Below, one piece after another: positions 1 to 9,659 of a stretch of DNA of 64,000 bases. The notes below the pieces were generated by a model. That model made no database searches. It had not been told where the DNA came from and worked only from the letters and a program-made list of their open reading frames with translations. The number at the start of each line of letters is the position of its first letter. Within the stretch, counting starts at the first letter, position 1. Source of the DNA: Pyrenochaeta sp. MPI-SDFR-AT-0127 (lineage: Eukaryota; Ascomycota; Dothideomycetes; Pleosporales; Cucurbitariaceae); assembly GCA_020747015.1 (NCBI GenBank), contig JAGTJM010000030.1, positions 186,001 to 250,000 of the forward strand, given 5' to 3'. Position numbers and translations under genes: made by a program.

Positions 1-2136
1 GAAGATCCGTTACTTGCTGGACGCCTGGCATCCGACTATATCAAGGGGGTGCAGGGCGAGGGGATCGGGGCCACAATAAAGCACTTTGCTGCAAATGAAC
101 AAGAAAGCAACCGATCCAGCATAGATACTCGTGTGAGCGAGCGCGCTCTTCGCGAAATTTACCTGAAACCCTTCGAAATTGCAATCAAGGCCTCTCAGCC
201 ATGGTCTATCATGACAAGCTACAATGTCGTCAATGGCACGCACGCGGACTCTAACAAATACCTATTGACAGATATCCTCCGCAACCAATGGGGATATGAT
301 GGCCAGGTAGTGGGTGATTGGGGTGGCACCAATTCGCTAGCTGTAGCTCTCAATGCTGGTCTTGACCTCGAGATGCCCGGCCCAGCTAGTTGGCGCACGT
401 CTGCGAACATCCAAAGAGCGCTCGACAACAACGAAGTGTCCATGGAGACGATAGAAGCGCGAGTGTTTGAGAATCTGAAATTTCTCCAGCGAAGCGGCGG
501 GTTTGACCATCCGACCATTCCTCCTGAGCGCGCGGACGATCTTCCTGAACATCGAGCGCTGATCCGAAAAGCGGGTGCAGAAGGCGCAGTGCTGCTGAAG
601 AACAATAACAATACGCTTCCATTGAACAAGGAAAACATTGGCTCCATAGCCATGATTGGCTTAGCGAAACAATGCCTTAGCCAGGGTGGCGGCTCCGCTG
701 CAGTGAACCCGCACCATGACATTACAGCTTACGAGGCGTTCGACGAAGCAGTCGGAAATAAGGTGCAGTTGAACTATGCTGAAGGAACTCACATACTGAG
801 GAATCTTCCTGCTTGTTCTGAAGGAGTGGTCGATCAGGAAGGCAAGCCTGGCTTCTCATTCCAGTCATTCAATGAAAAGGGAGAGGATGGCCCCACAACG
901 AACTACTCGAGCTCAAGTTTCCGGTCACGGGAGTCAACTGGCATGGCACGCGTAGTTCTGACGGGTACTTATACTCCATCAGTGTCTGGGAAACACTACA
1001 TCAGCCTGGCGACCATCGGGAACACCAAGGTCTATATCAACGATGAACTTGTCTACAACGTTGAAGGGAAGTCAGCCGACGTGTACGCGATCCTGCTCGG
1101 GGTGGCGATAGAAGAACAAAAGCGGTTTGATTTTGTGGCAGGTAACCCTTATCAGATCCGCCTGGAAGCCTCCACCGTCGCCGATCCAGACAATGAAGTG
1201 TCGTTCATGTCAAACTGTCTTGGTTTCAACTTTGGTCTTATGGAGCAGCATCTCATGGAAGCAGATCTTCTTCAAGAAGCCATCGATGTCGCTAAATCAT
1301 CTGATGTAGCCGTTGTATTTGTTGGAAACACTCAGGCTTGGGAGACAGAGGGATGCGATCGGGACGACATGGATCTTCCGCGCAATGGCTCTTTCAACAA
1401 GCTCATTTCTGCCGTTGCAGCAGCAAATCCCAACACAATCGTTGTAAACTCCACTGGTTCGCCAATCTCTATGCCGTGGATAGATGACGTGTCGGCCATC
1501 CTACAGGCGTGGTTTCCGGGACAAGAAGCTGGATACACCATTGCCGATATCATCTTCGGCTCCGCATACCCTGGTGGAAAGTTGCCCGTTACGTTCCCCA
1601 AAAAGCTTTCCGACTCACCGGCATGGAGGAATTTCCCGGGTGATCTCAAGGCCGACCGGGTAGACTACAAGGAAGGTATCTACATTGGATACCGCCACTA
1701 CGATCGCAAGCCAGAGACTGTTCTTTTCCCCTTCGGATTTGGCCTTTCCTATACAACCTTTGATGTCAACAATGTGTCACTTTCATCAACTTCTTTTGAG
1801 AAAGGTCAATCTTTGTTGGTCGTCGCAGATGTCGCCAATACCGGCGCGCGCAACGGAAGTGAGACCATTCAAGTGTATGTTGGTCCGAGCAGCGAAGGTG
1901 CCGTCGATAGGCCAGTGAAGGAGCTCAAGGGCTATGCAAAGGTCCATTTGGCTCCAGGGACAAAACAGACTGTTTCTATGTCTTTGGATTGTGAAAGCTT
2001 TGCTTATTTCAATGAGTCAAAGGGAAAGTGGTCGGTCGACTCAGGCAGGTACGTTGTAGCTGTAGGCGTCTCCAGCGCGCACATACTTGCCACGAATGAG
2101 GTCCATATTGCTGCATCCTTTGAATTTGATCCGTAA
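1..2136 (+). CDS. Beta-glucosidase, GH3 family with PA14 insert (5' end outside window)
   Basis: Hydrolyses terminal beta-linked glucose from oligosaccharides or glycosides. The frame is open from base 1, so the N-terminus lies outside the window and the first ATG here is not the start. The segment GATIKHFAANEQE, the Asp of VVGDWGGT (codon at 316-318, the usual GH3 nucleophile position, where SDW is more common) and the second alpha/beta domain (LPVTFPKK, FPFGFGLSYTTF) identify GH3. A PA14 domain (about 900-1240) interrupts the second domain, as in Kluyveromyces-type BglI enzymes, where it shapes substrate specificity. A fibronectin III-like domain ends the protein. No intron is seen in the visible part. 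No secretion signal can be judged because the start is missing. Family call is secure; the exact substrate is not. Confidence 0.93.
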   Translation, partial: EDPLLAGRLASDYIKGVQGEGIGATIKHFAANEQESNRSSIDTRVSERALREIYLKPFEIAIKASQPWSIMTSYNVVNGTHADSNKYLLTDILRNQWGYDGQVVGDWGGTNSLAVALNAGLDLEMPGPASWRTSANIQRALDNNEVSMETIEARVFENLKFLQRSGGFDHPTIPPERADDLPEHRALIRKAGAEGAVLLKNNNNTLPLNKENIGSIAMIGLAKQCLSQGGGSAAVNPHHDITAYEAFDEAVGNKVQLNYAEGTHILRNLPACSEGVVDQEGKPGFSFQSFNEKGEDGPTTNYSSSSFRSRESTGMARVVLTGTYTPSVSGKHYISLATIGNTKVYINDELVYNVEGKSADVYAILLGVAIEEQKRFDFVAGNPYQIRLEASTVADPDNEVSFMSNCLGFNFGLMEQHLMEADLLQEAIDVAKSSDVAVVFVGNTQAWETEGCDRDDMDLPRNGSFNKLISAVAAANPNTIVVNSTGSPISMPWIDDVSAILQAWFPGQEAGYTIADIIFGSAYPGGKLPVTFPKKLSDSPAWRNFPGDLKADRVDYKEGIYIGYRHYDRKPETVLFPFGFGLSYTTFDVNNVSLSSTSFEKGQSLLVVADVANTGARNGSETIQVYVGPSSEGAVDRPVKELKGYAKVHLAPGTKQTVSMSLDCESFAYFNESKGKWSVDSGRYVVAVGVSSAHILATNEVHIAASFEFDP

Positions 2137-2391
2137 AGGGTTAGATTGAAGTGGTCACAAAAGAAAGTAGCCTATAGAATCTTTGGACTTTGCGTCGCCG
2201 AAATGGGTAGCAATAAGATTTGGAACTAGTTTTATTTTGCCGCTTTCAACGTGTAGTTTCTTCAGCACAGGTTCAAATACCAAAAATCACAGCGCATAAC
2301 AGGATCCGTTGAGATCACGAACATCGGAACACTCGCTAAACAAAACCCAGATGTCCAGAAGGCAGTTTAGATATTTAACATTGATCTTAAG
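2137..2391. other. Intergenic, 3' flank of the beta-glucosidase
   Basis: AT-rich spacer between the GH3 stop codon and the target-site TA of the inserted element. It probably contains the 3' UTR. No coding potential is seen. Confidence 0.6.
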
Positions 2392-2393
2392 TA

Positions 2394-2436
2394 AGGTCCG
2401 TCCCTGCGTCGTGGGACGCACGGTGTTATGGGATAA
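2394..2436 (+). repeat. Left terminal inverted repeat (43 bp)
   Basis: Reads AGGTCCGTCC at the outer end and TATGGGATAA at the inner end. It is the reverse complement of 8980-9022 except for one C/T difference at 2410. Inside it lies a perfect 6-bp hairpin, TGCGTC/GACGCA, with a GTGG loop. TA precedes it at 2392-2393. Confidence 0.9.
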
Positions 2437-2570
2437 AAGTGGGGTACTTTAACTTCGAGCAACCACAACTTTCTTAAAACAGCTAGATCTTGCTATTTCT
2501 CTAACGGAATAATATTTACACCTTTCTAAGATACTCCGCATATAGTTTAGTACGAATAATACGATTACGC

Positions 2571-2599
2571 TCTACCTCTTTCTACCTCTTTCTACCTCT
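2571..2599. repeat. Short tandem repeat (TCTACCTCTT-like, about 3 units)
   Basis: An 11-bp pyrimidine-rich unit (tctacctcttt) is repeated in tandem just inside the left end of the element. No function is implied. Confidence 0.6.
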
Positions 2600-3043
2600 G
2601 GCGCGCAGACCCTTCTTTTATAGTAATATTAACTTAGGCCTTGCTATACACTACTACTACCTTCTACTTTTCTAAGCTACCTGTAAATAGCTATAGTTCA
2701 CCCTTAGATACTGGCTTTCATGCTATAAAGCTGTTATCTGTCCTGTAGCTGGCGTAGCGCGCAGATTCATGCAATCGCACCACCCCGGTCGATACCTCTG
2801 AATCAGAGCAGCTTACCAATTCGGTTAGGGCAATACAACTACAGTTATCACAGCACTGTAATTAACTTATGTAATTCGCATAGCCAAGATTTGCTAGCTG
2901 TCAGCTTGCGGCAATGTGGCTACGCAGACGCTTGGATTCTAAATAAAAGCAAAGATCATTTGACAAAGCCTCGAAGATTCGAGATTCACTTATGATAAGT
3001 ATTAATACTTGCTGCCCCCTTAAACCCTCTACGAAATAGACAT

Positions 3044-3062
3044 AATATATATATATATAATA
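3044..3062. repeat. AT microsatellite
   Basis: A run of alternating T and A lies just downstream of the NLR stop codon, within the AT-rich left margin of the element. It could lie in the 3' UTR. Confidence 0.6.
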
Positions 3063-3074
3063 GGAAAGCAATAA

Positions 3075-6000
3075 TTAGACGCTTACTTTACATATTCTAA
3101 GTAAAGAGAGACGACCAGATGAATGACCAAGGCAAACTAGGTCCTTATAGACTGTAGCGCAGGTCGGCCGGTACTCAGAAGGAAGCCATAATACCTGTTG
3201 TTGGTCAAACGACACCCACTGCTCTTGGATAAAGATACAAGATGATTGCGTGCTCTGGGGTGGAAGTGATGAGAAAAAGGGCGAAGGTAACGGAAGGTCT
3301 CCTTGATTGGTATGAAGACATCGCCCGTCCGGCGAGAAGGCGACGGCGTCGATCGGGTCAGAACGGCCGTCGAGCGTGCTGTGGCCGTCGAGCGTGCTGC
3401 GCAACGATCCCGTTGCCGTCTCCCACAGCCGCACTGTCTCGTCGCCAGAGGCCGATGCGACCAGCTGCCCGTCTGGCGAGAAGGCGACGGCGCTGATATA
3501 GCTAGTATGGCCCTCGAGCGTGCTGCGGCACGACCCCGTTGCCGTCTCCCACAGTCGCACTGTCTTGTCGCTAGAGGTCGATGCGACCAGCTGCCCGTCT
3601 GGCGAGAAGGCGACGGCGAGGATATAGCTAGTATGGCCCTCGAGCGTGCTGCGGCACGACCCCGTTGCCGTCTCCCACAGTCGCACTGTCTTGTCGCTAG
3701 AGGTCGATGCGACCAGCTGCCCGTCTGGCGAGAAGGCGACGGCGCTGATCGAGCCAGTATGGCCCTCGAGCGTGCTGCGGCACGACCCCGTTGCCGTCTC
3801 CCACAGCCGCACTGTCTTGTTGCTAGAGGTCGATGCGACCAGCTGCCCGTCTGGCGAGAAGGCGACGGCGCTGATCGAGCCAGTATGGCCCTCGAGCGTG
3901 CTGCGGCACGACCCCGTTGCCGTCTCCCACAGCCGCACTGTCTTGTCGCTAGAGGTCGATGCGACTAGCCGCCCATCTGGCGGCGAGAAGGCGACGGCGC
4001 TGATCGAGCCAGTATGGCCCTCGAGCGTGCTGCGGCACGACCCCGTTGCCGTCTCCCACAGCCGCACTGTCTTGTCGCTAGAGGTCGATGCGACTAGCCG
4101 CCCATCTGGCGGCGAGAAGGCGACGGCGCTGATCGAGCCAGTATGGCCCTCGAGCGTGCTGCGGCACGACCCCGTTGCCGTCTCCCACAGCCGCACTGTC
4201 TTGTCGCTAGAGGTCGATGCGACTAGCCGCCCATCTGGCGGCGAGAAGGCGACGGCGCTGATCGAGCCAGTATGGCCCTCGAGCGTGCTGCGGCACGACC
4301 CCGTTGCCGTCTCCCATAGCCGCACTGTCTTGTCGTGAGAGGCCGATGCGACCAGCTGCCCGTCTGGCGAGAAGGCGACGGCGCAGATCCAGTCAGTATG
4401 GCCCTCGAGCGTGCTGCGGCACGACCCCGTTGCCGTCTCCCACAGCCGCACTGTCTTGTCGCCAGAGGCTGATGCGACTAGCCGCCCATCTGGCGGCGAG
4501 AAGGCGACGGTGTTGATCTGGTCAGTGTGGCCCTCGAGCGTGCTGCGGCACGACCCCGTTGCTGTCTCCCACAGCCGCATTGTCTCGTCGTGAGAGGTCG
4601 ATGCGACCAGCTGCCCGTCTGGCGAGAAGGCGACGGCGAGGATATAGCTAGTATGGCCCTCGAGCGTGCTGCGGCACGACCCCGTTGCCGTCTCCCACAG
4701 CCGCACTGTCTTGTCGCCAGAGGCTGATGCGACTAGCCGCCCATCTGGCGGCGAGAAGGCGACGGCGCTGATATAGCCAGTATGGCCCTCGAGCGTGCTG
4801 CGGCACGATCCCGTTGCCGTCTCCCACAGCCGCACTGTCTCGTCGTAAGAGGCCGATGCGACCAGCTGCCCGTCTGGCGAGAAGGCGACGGCGCTGATAT
4901 AGTCAGTATGGCCCTCGAGCGTGCTGCGGCACGACCCCGTTGCCGTCTCCCACAGCCGCACTGTCTCGTCGCTAGGGGTCGGTGCGGCCAGCTGCCCGTC
5001 TGGCGAGAAGGCGACAGCGCTCTCGCTCTCGAGGCCAGAGGCCGATGCGACCAGCTGCCCGTCTGGCGAGAAGGCGACGGCGCTGATCGAGCCAGTATGG
5101 CCTTCGAGCGTGCTGCGGCACGATCCCGTTGCCGTCTCCCATAGCCGCACTGTCTTGTCGTCGGAGGCGGATGCGACCAGCTGCCCGTCTGGCGAGAAGG
5201 CGATGGCGTTGATATAGCCAGTATGGCCCTCGAGCGTGCTGCGGCACGACCCTGTTGCTGTCTCCCACAGCCGCACTGTCTTGTCCTCAGAGGCCGATGC
5301 GACCAGCTGCCCGTCTGGCGAGAAGGCGACGTCGCTGATCTGGTCAGTGTGGCCCTCGAGCGTGCTGTGGCAAGCATCCCAGGCGTCCTCCCTCTTTGAT
5401 AGTGCCTTGATCCACCCTGGTATGTCGGCCTCGAAAGCTTTCCGTACGATACTCGCCTCTGGACTAAAGAGAAGGGCTGAGGAATATATCTGTAGAGGAG
5501 CCTCTTCGAGTATATGTCGGAATCGTAGTGTAAATCGTTCGGCGTCTTGGAGGAACGAGAAGAGAGCAGTTCTTGATGACTATATTGCTAGTCAGTGCTG
5601 CGTTGGGGGAAAACTAATAGAAGTCCTACCTTAACAAGTGTATGGAGTGTTTCAATCAAGCGAATACATTGATTTGTCTCCCTAAGTAGGCTCATTGCTT
5701 CAAGCCAGTGAAGGAAGTGCTTCTGGAGGAACACATCTATGAGGTCCTTATCGCTAATAGGGCACCGGCTTTCCTTAAGATGATGCACCCAGTAACGGCA
5801 AGCATACTGTAACTCGGGTGATAGATAACTTATAATCTTCCCTTCGTCAACCTCGCTTCTTAAAGTCCCAGGCTGTAAGCCGCACATGTTCTGTCGCAAG
5901 CCGGCCGGGCCGGACATGAGCTCAAGGCAATAGGATGCCAGCTTCTCGTGTCTCGCTCTTTTATCCACCAGAATGGGCTCTTGCTTTTGGATGGATCAAG

Positions 6001-8170
6001 AAGGAATTCGCGAAAGGACAGGTGGAGGAGGCGTACAGGCATATCATCGTTGTCAGGTATGCTTAGAACAGAGTGTAAGCTGTCTAGTCGACACGCAATC
6101 TCTCTCTGCGGGACTTGCAGCAGTTGCGTAAGTGAGCTAATAGAGAGCGGGCTCTCTAGCACAACAATACTACCTACAACTTTTCGAAATGTCTGCAGCC
6201 ATGCTTCCTTCTCATCCTCTTCCTGCTCGCTAAGTAGCTGCTCTAGAATAGGAAGATACGTTCGATCAAGCTGTGAAAAGTCGACTTTTGATATCCTAGC
6301 ACCTTGCTCAGATATCCTTCGGGGTCACCTCCCTTTGTACCGATGTATCGGCACACAGTGGCAGCAAAGATGAATAGTGGCACAGCTAGGTCGACTAGAG
6401 CCTGGATCTGGTCTGCTGTGGCCAGTCCGGAGACAGCATGCGCGCTTGGCGTATTATATTAAGCTCGTGTTCGTAGAAGAGACGTATGTCGCGTTCAATA
6501 GTGTTCTTTGCGACTTGATGAAGGACGAGGTCTTGATAAGTTCCGTCTGGCATCTCTTGAAAGCCAAGACGAATGTGAAGCTCTGGCCTGCTTGTTACTA
6601 AGACTCGTAACGATACTGGCTGCGTGTGCTTAGCCCGAGTGAGAAGCTGGAGTATGACTCGTATGTCTTCTTCCCTCTCACATTCGTCTAATGCGTCAAT
6701 GACAACTACCCATGCAGGCCTAATCGAGTGTGTTTGTTGCACCCAAGAGAGTGGATGCAGAATAAGTTTCTCAAACTGATCCCTCAGTGCCTTCTGTGGC
6801 AGGGCTGAGTCTTCGTCGAGTGCTTTCCTGATGCCCGGTAGCATTCCTGGTTCGCGAGCGACTAGGTCAGCTGCGATGGTGCTGAAAAACCGGGAGGCAT
6901 TTCCGCGCTCGCCCTCGCCCTTCTTAAAGAAGAAGCTCGCTCCCAGCTGATTATTTTCAGCAAACGATTGGGCAGCAGTCCGCGCAATCGTTGATTTTCC
7001 GTGCCAGCCATGCCGCACAACCAGAATATCGATTTACTATCCTGTTGTTCGCCCATCCTTCAATAGTCTTCAACAGCTCGGTACGGGTATTCGGCAGACA
7101 TCGTGTGTTGTGCTCCTCGGTGTGCGCGTTAAACGAAGCGCCTGTTGCGATAGGCATATCGATCTTTAATAAAAGCGTGTCGGTCTTCTTATTAACGATA
7201 TCCCACTTCTGATCGATATTCCGGATTGCTTCGTCTGCCGTGCGTGTCCGTGCTACGTCTGCTGGCTTAATTATTGACAGCACTTCCTTTGCATACGCCG
7301 CCGCCGTCCCGCCGCGTACGGCTGCCATGTCTTGTTCTTGTGTGAGTCGGCGTAGTCGCAGATGCCGCGAATGACGAGACAGGGAAAGTTGTTCATTAGA
7401 CCTGCTGCCTCCATCTCAAAGCAGAGTATGCCAGCCAATTCGCTGCTTAGCTTGTCCCGTGTACGTCCGTCCTTTATAACTTGGTTCCCGATGCTATCGT
7501 CCCATAGTGAACTACTACCTCCTCTTCGCTGTCGCGCGGCGGCCGAGCCTCTTGCCTGTCCACGCTGCACTTGTCGCAGTGTGCCCTCCATGGTGGTCGT
7601 ACGTTGCTTCAAACAGGACGTCGGGACCTGCTTTCTTGCGCTGGAACCTGGGATTGCGGCTAATCTTAGAGATATACTCGGAAAGTTTGCTTCGACCTAG
7701 GTGCTCGTTCGCTTGCACCCTGGCTATTGCGGCAAGCAAAATCGCGGTGGGGCATTAAGTGAGCCCGTCCGCTCAAACCCGCTGGGAGTCGTCTTCCCAG
7801 CGTCGTATTGCACCACACCGCCGAAGATTTTGTGCGGTCGGCTAACCACTACGTCCCCAAGTCGAATGTCTCTCTCTGCGCTGGGAACTCCTCCTCCGAC
7901 ACCAACCATAAGCCCAAAACGGATCCCCTTAAAAGTCGCCCTCATCTGCATCGCCACAGCTGCCGCTGGGTTGTTGCCGACACGGCCAGCGGGCAGGCAG
8001 ACAATTACAACATTGTGTCCTGCAATCGACCCCAAGGAGTACAGGTTCTCATCGTCGCAACCCTCAGGATCCTCGTGCTCTTCGTCGAGCATCTGCTGGG
8101 CTGCCGCCAGCTCGATCGGAAGGGCGCACACCCATCCTACTGTGTATTGCTCGCGGGTTACCTGGGGCAT
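3075..8170 (-). pseudogene. NLR: PNP-NACHT-WD40 protein, frame-disrupted as written
   Basis: Fungal NOD-like receptor of the NWD/HNWD type, a class that includes vegetative incompatibility and probable immune receptors. Domains in order: a nucleoside-phosphorylase-like N-terminus (8170-7270; YTVGWVCALPIELAAAQ, GLMVGVGGGVPS, LCFEMEAAGLMNN, ICDYADSHKNK); a NACHT NTPase (about 7060-5640) with Walker A split at about 7010 (GMAGT / GKSTIARTAAQSF) and Walker B VVVIDALDEC near 6700; then WD40 repeats (5375-3310) to a stop at 3075. A 50-nt intron (5629-5580) is consistent with phase 0. Nine frame changes occur, near 7740, 7580, 7500, 7310, 7050, 7010, 6395, 6285 and 5960. Each equals one missing base, several in G or T runs. 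With them counted the span closes to 1,685 codons. It is either a decayed gene or an active one with homopolymer sequence errors; the WD40 half is fully open. Confidence 0.85.
3405..5376 (-). repeat. Tandem 126-bp WD40-coding repeats, near-identical
   Basis: The WD40 units recur every 126 nt (for example 3509 and 3635), or 129 nt where one extra proline codon gives the variant SPPDGRLVAS. About 15 units share the core LWETATGSCRSTLEGHT; differences concentrate at the residues after GHT and around the SASxDxT turn. Three successive units are identical at protein level. One unit near 5020 is a fused remnant (SASGLESESAVAF) that has lost most of a repeat. This high internal conservation is typical of het-d/het-e/hnwd-type repeats, which evolve by unequal exchange; the variable sites are the presumed ligand surface. 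The copy number may be wrong in a short-read assembly. Confidence 0.92.
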
Positions 8171-8979
8171 TCGAAGTCGTCACACCGGGAGCAGCCGTCA
8201 GAGAATAGCGGAGAAAAGTGCGGAGAATGAAACGAGGGTTGATGGTTGAGAAGCACTGGCTGTTCGGCACAGGCAGATGTTTGCCTGCCGCTCAGCCTCG
8301 AGGCGCATTCTAGCAGGCTGCCCGCGCAAGCTGAGGTGTGGTCGTCCAGCGGCAGCCGTAAGCGCCCGTGGGTGGAATCGACGCTCCACGCATGCAGGGT
8401 CTCGGAGTAACGCTCGATTCGCCCTATCCATATCAGCTCGCTATGGTAGTAATGATGGTGGAGAGAAGAGGCGGGAGGGGGAGATGGCGCAAAGGAACAC
8501 GCTGGAACTATTAGCCTAGATACGTGATTGTGCATGTGCCACAGTGAATACAATCGCGGGGTTGCTTAGATTGAATAATATTATTCAATACTACCGCTAC
8601 GTAAGCATATTTGGAGCGCGCTAATACACACAAAGCTATCTCGAGGATTGCGAGAGTCAATCCTCCGACGGCGAAACTCTCGGAACGCATTTTTATCCTA
8701 TTAAACCGAATTCTAATGCTCGGAAAATTATCTCTCATGTCTAAGCTTTCTTCTCAGGCTTCCGAAATTAGGATGGTATTTTACGTTGCGAGAGAACAGG
8801 GGTGGATCGCTAAGAGGACGATTAACAGCGTGAACGAAACAACGGATAACACGAGCACTACGGCGAAAATTCTTATAACAGTGTTGTATACTAAAGTCAT
8901 ATAGCTATCAGATCATTATAGATTACTTTAAACTCTATATCTCTACGGGAGGAGGTTTGAACAGGGTTGGAAGGTAAAG
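8171..8979. other. Upstream region of the NLR within the element
   Basis: Probably the promoter and 5' UTR of the minus-strand NLR gene. Overlapping short frames on both strands resemble no protein I recognise. The part from about 8560 to 8979 is AT-rich and leads into the right inverted repeat. Confidence 0.5.
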
Positions 8980-9022
8980 TTATCCCATAACACCGTGCGT
9001 CCCACAACGCAGGGACGGACCT
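8980..9022 (-). repeat. Right terminal inverted repeat (43 bp)
   Basis: Reverse complement of 2394-2436 with one substitution (T for C in repeat orientation, at 9006), which breaks one pair of the internal hairpin. TA follows at 9023-9024. Confidence 0.9.
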
Positions 9023-9024
9023 TA

Positions 9025-9659
9025 GGTGTTAATCGAGGTCCTTAGCTCTGAACAGTAAAAATGACAGATCAAGTGTGCACAACAAACAACACTAACACAA
9101 TCACAACCCACACTATCCGCATGTGTATAACATTATTTGTATTCGGAGAGTGGTGATGAAGCTACGACACTTCTCTGTGCGCAGTGCTCCCAGCTCTTCT
9201 CGATTATTTCCTGGCATCCATTTCAAATCTGGTTACCCATTTCCTTCGCCAAATTGCCATCTAGAACTGGCAGTGTGTGTTTTTGCCGTCCAGGCCCGTG
9301 CCCCCAATATCTTAAGCCTGACTGTACCTGATACTCCATTCGGAAGCTATATACGTGACAGCATGATAAGAATTTAGCGAGAAGAAGAATATGGTGTACA
9401 GGGTAGAGGCGCCATTAAGGTATGATGTGGAGGCCGAATCAAAGTTCCGGTACTGTGACGACAAGATCGTCGAAAACAAACATCCTGCCAAGTAAACGCC
9501 GTGCGCCAAATGCTGAACATAGTGCCTATACAGGTGTGGATGCTTATGTGTTCGTGAGGTCGTAGCGTAGCTGCAGACATCCAACTACGATAACAAACGT
9601 CAAGCGATCTCGAGGTAGCAACGTCGAGTTCGCAATGCTTCTGGCTTTTAACCTTGAAA
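9025..9659. other. Intergenic between the element and the WSC gene
   Basis: No convincing coding region is seen. Short frames on both strands lack recognisable motifs. It presumably holds the 3' UTR of the WSC gene. Confidence 0.5.

Larger units (their letters stand above)
2394..9022. mobile_element. TIR-bounded DNA element with TA target duplication carrying an NLR gene
   Basis: The two ends are 43-bp inverted repeats matching at 42 of 43 positions, each flanked by TA (2392-2393 and 9023-9024). That is the insertion signature of Tc1/mariner/pogo-type cut-and-paste elements. Inside, the only recognisable gene is the PNP-NACHT-WD40 NLR on the minus strand. No DDE transposase was recognised in any frame, so the element would be non-autonomous. 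The margins (2437-3060, 8850-8979) are AT-rich, while the cargo is GC-rich with many CpG sites, so there is no sign of heavy RIP. An alternative is that two solo copies of a small repeat flank the gene by chance; the 6.6-kb spacing and the TA at both borders argue for one unit. Confidence 0.72.

Noticed and set aside
3303..5634. Long plus-strand frames of 60-230 codons across the WD40 array
   Set aside because: They are antisense shadows of the 126-bp coding repeats; a repeat length divisible by three keeps several frames open at once.
8511..8904. Opposing short frames near the right end of the element as a possible transposase remnant
   Set aside because: No DDE catalytic spacing or helix-turn-helix was seen; the sequence is AT-rich flank.
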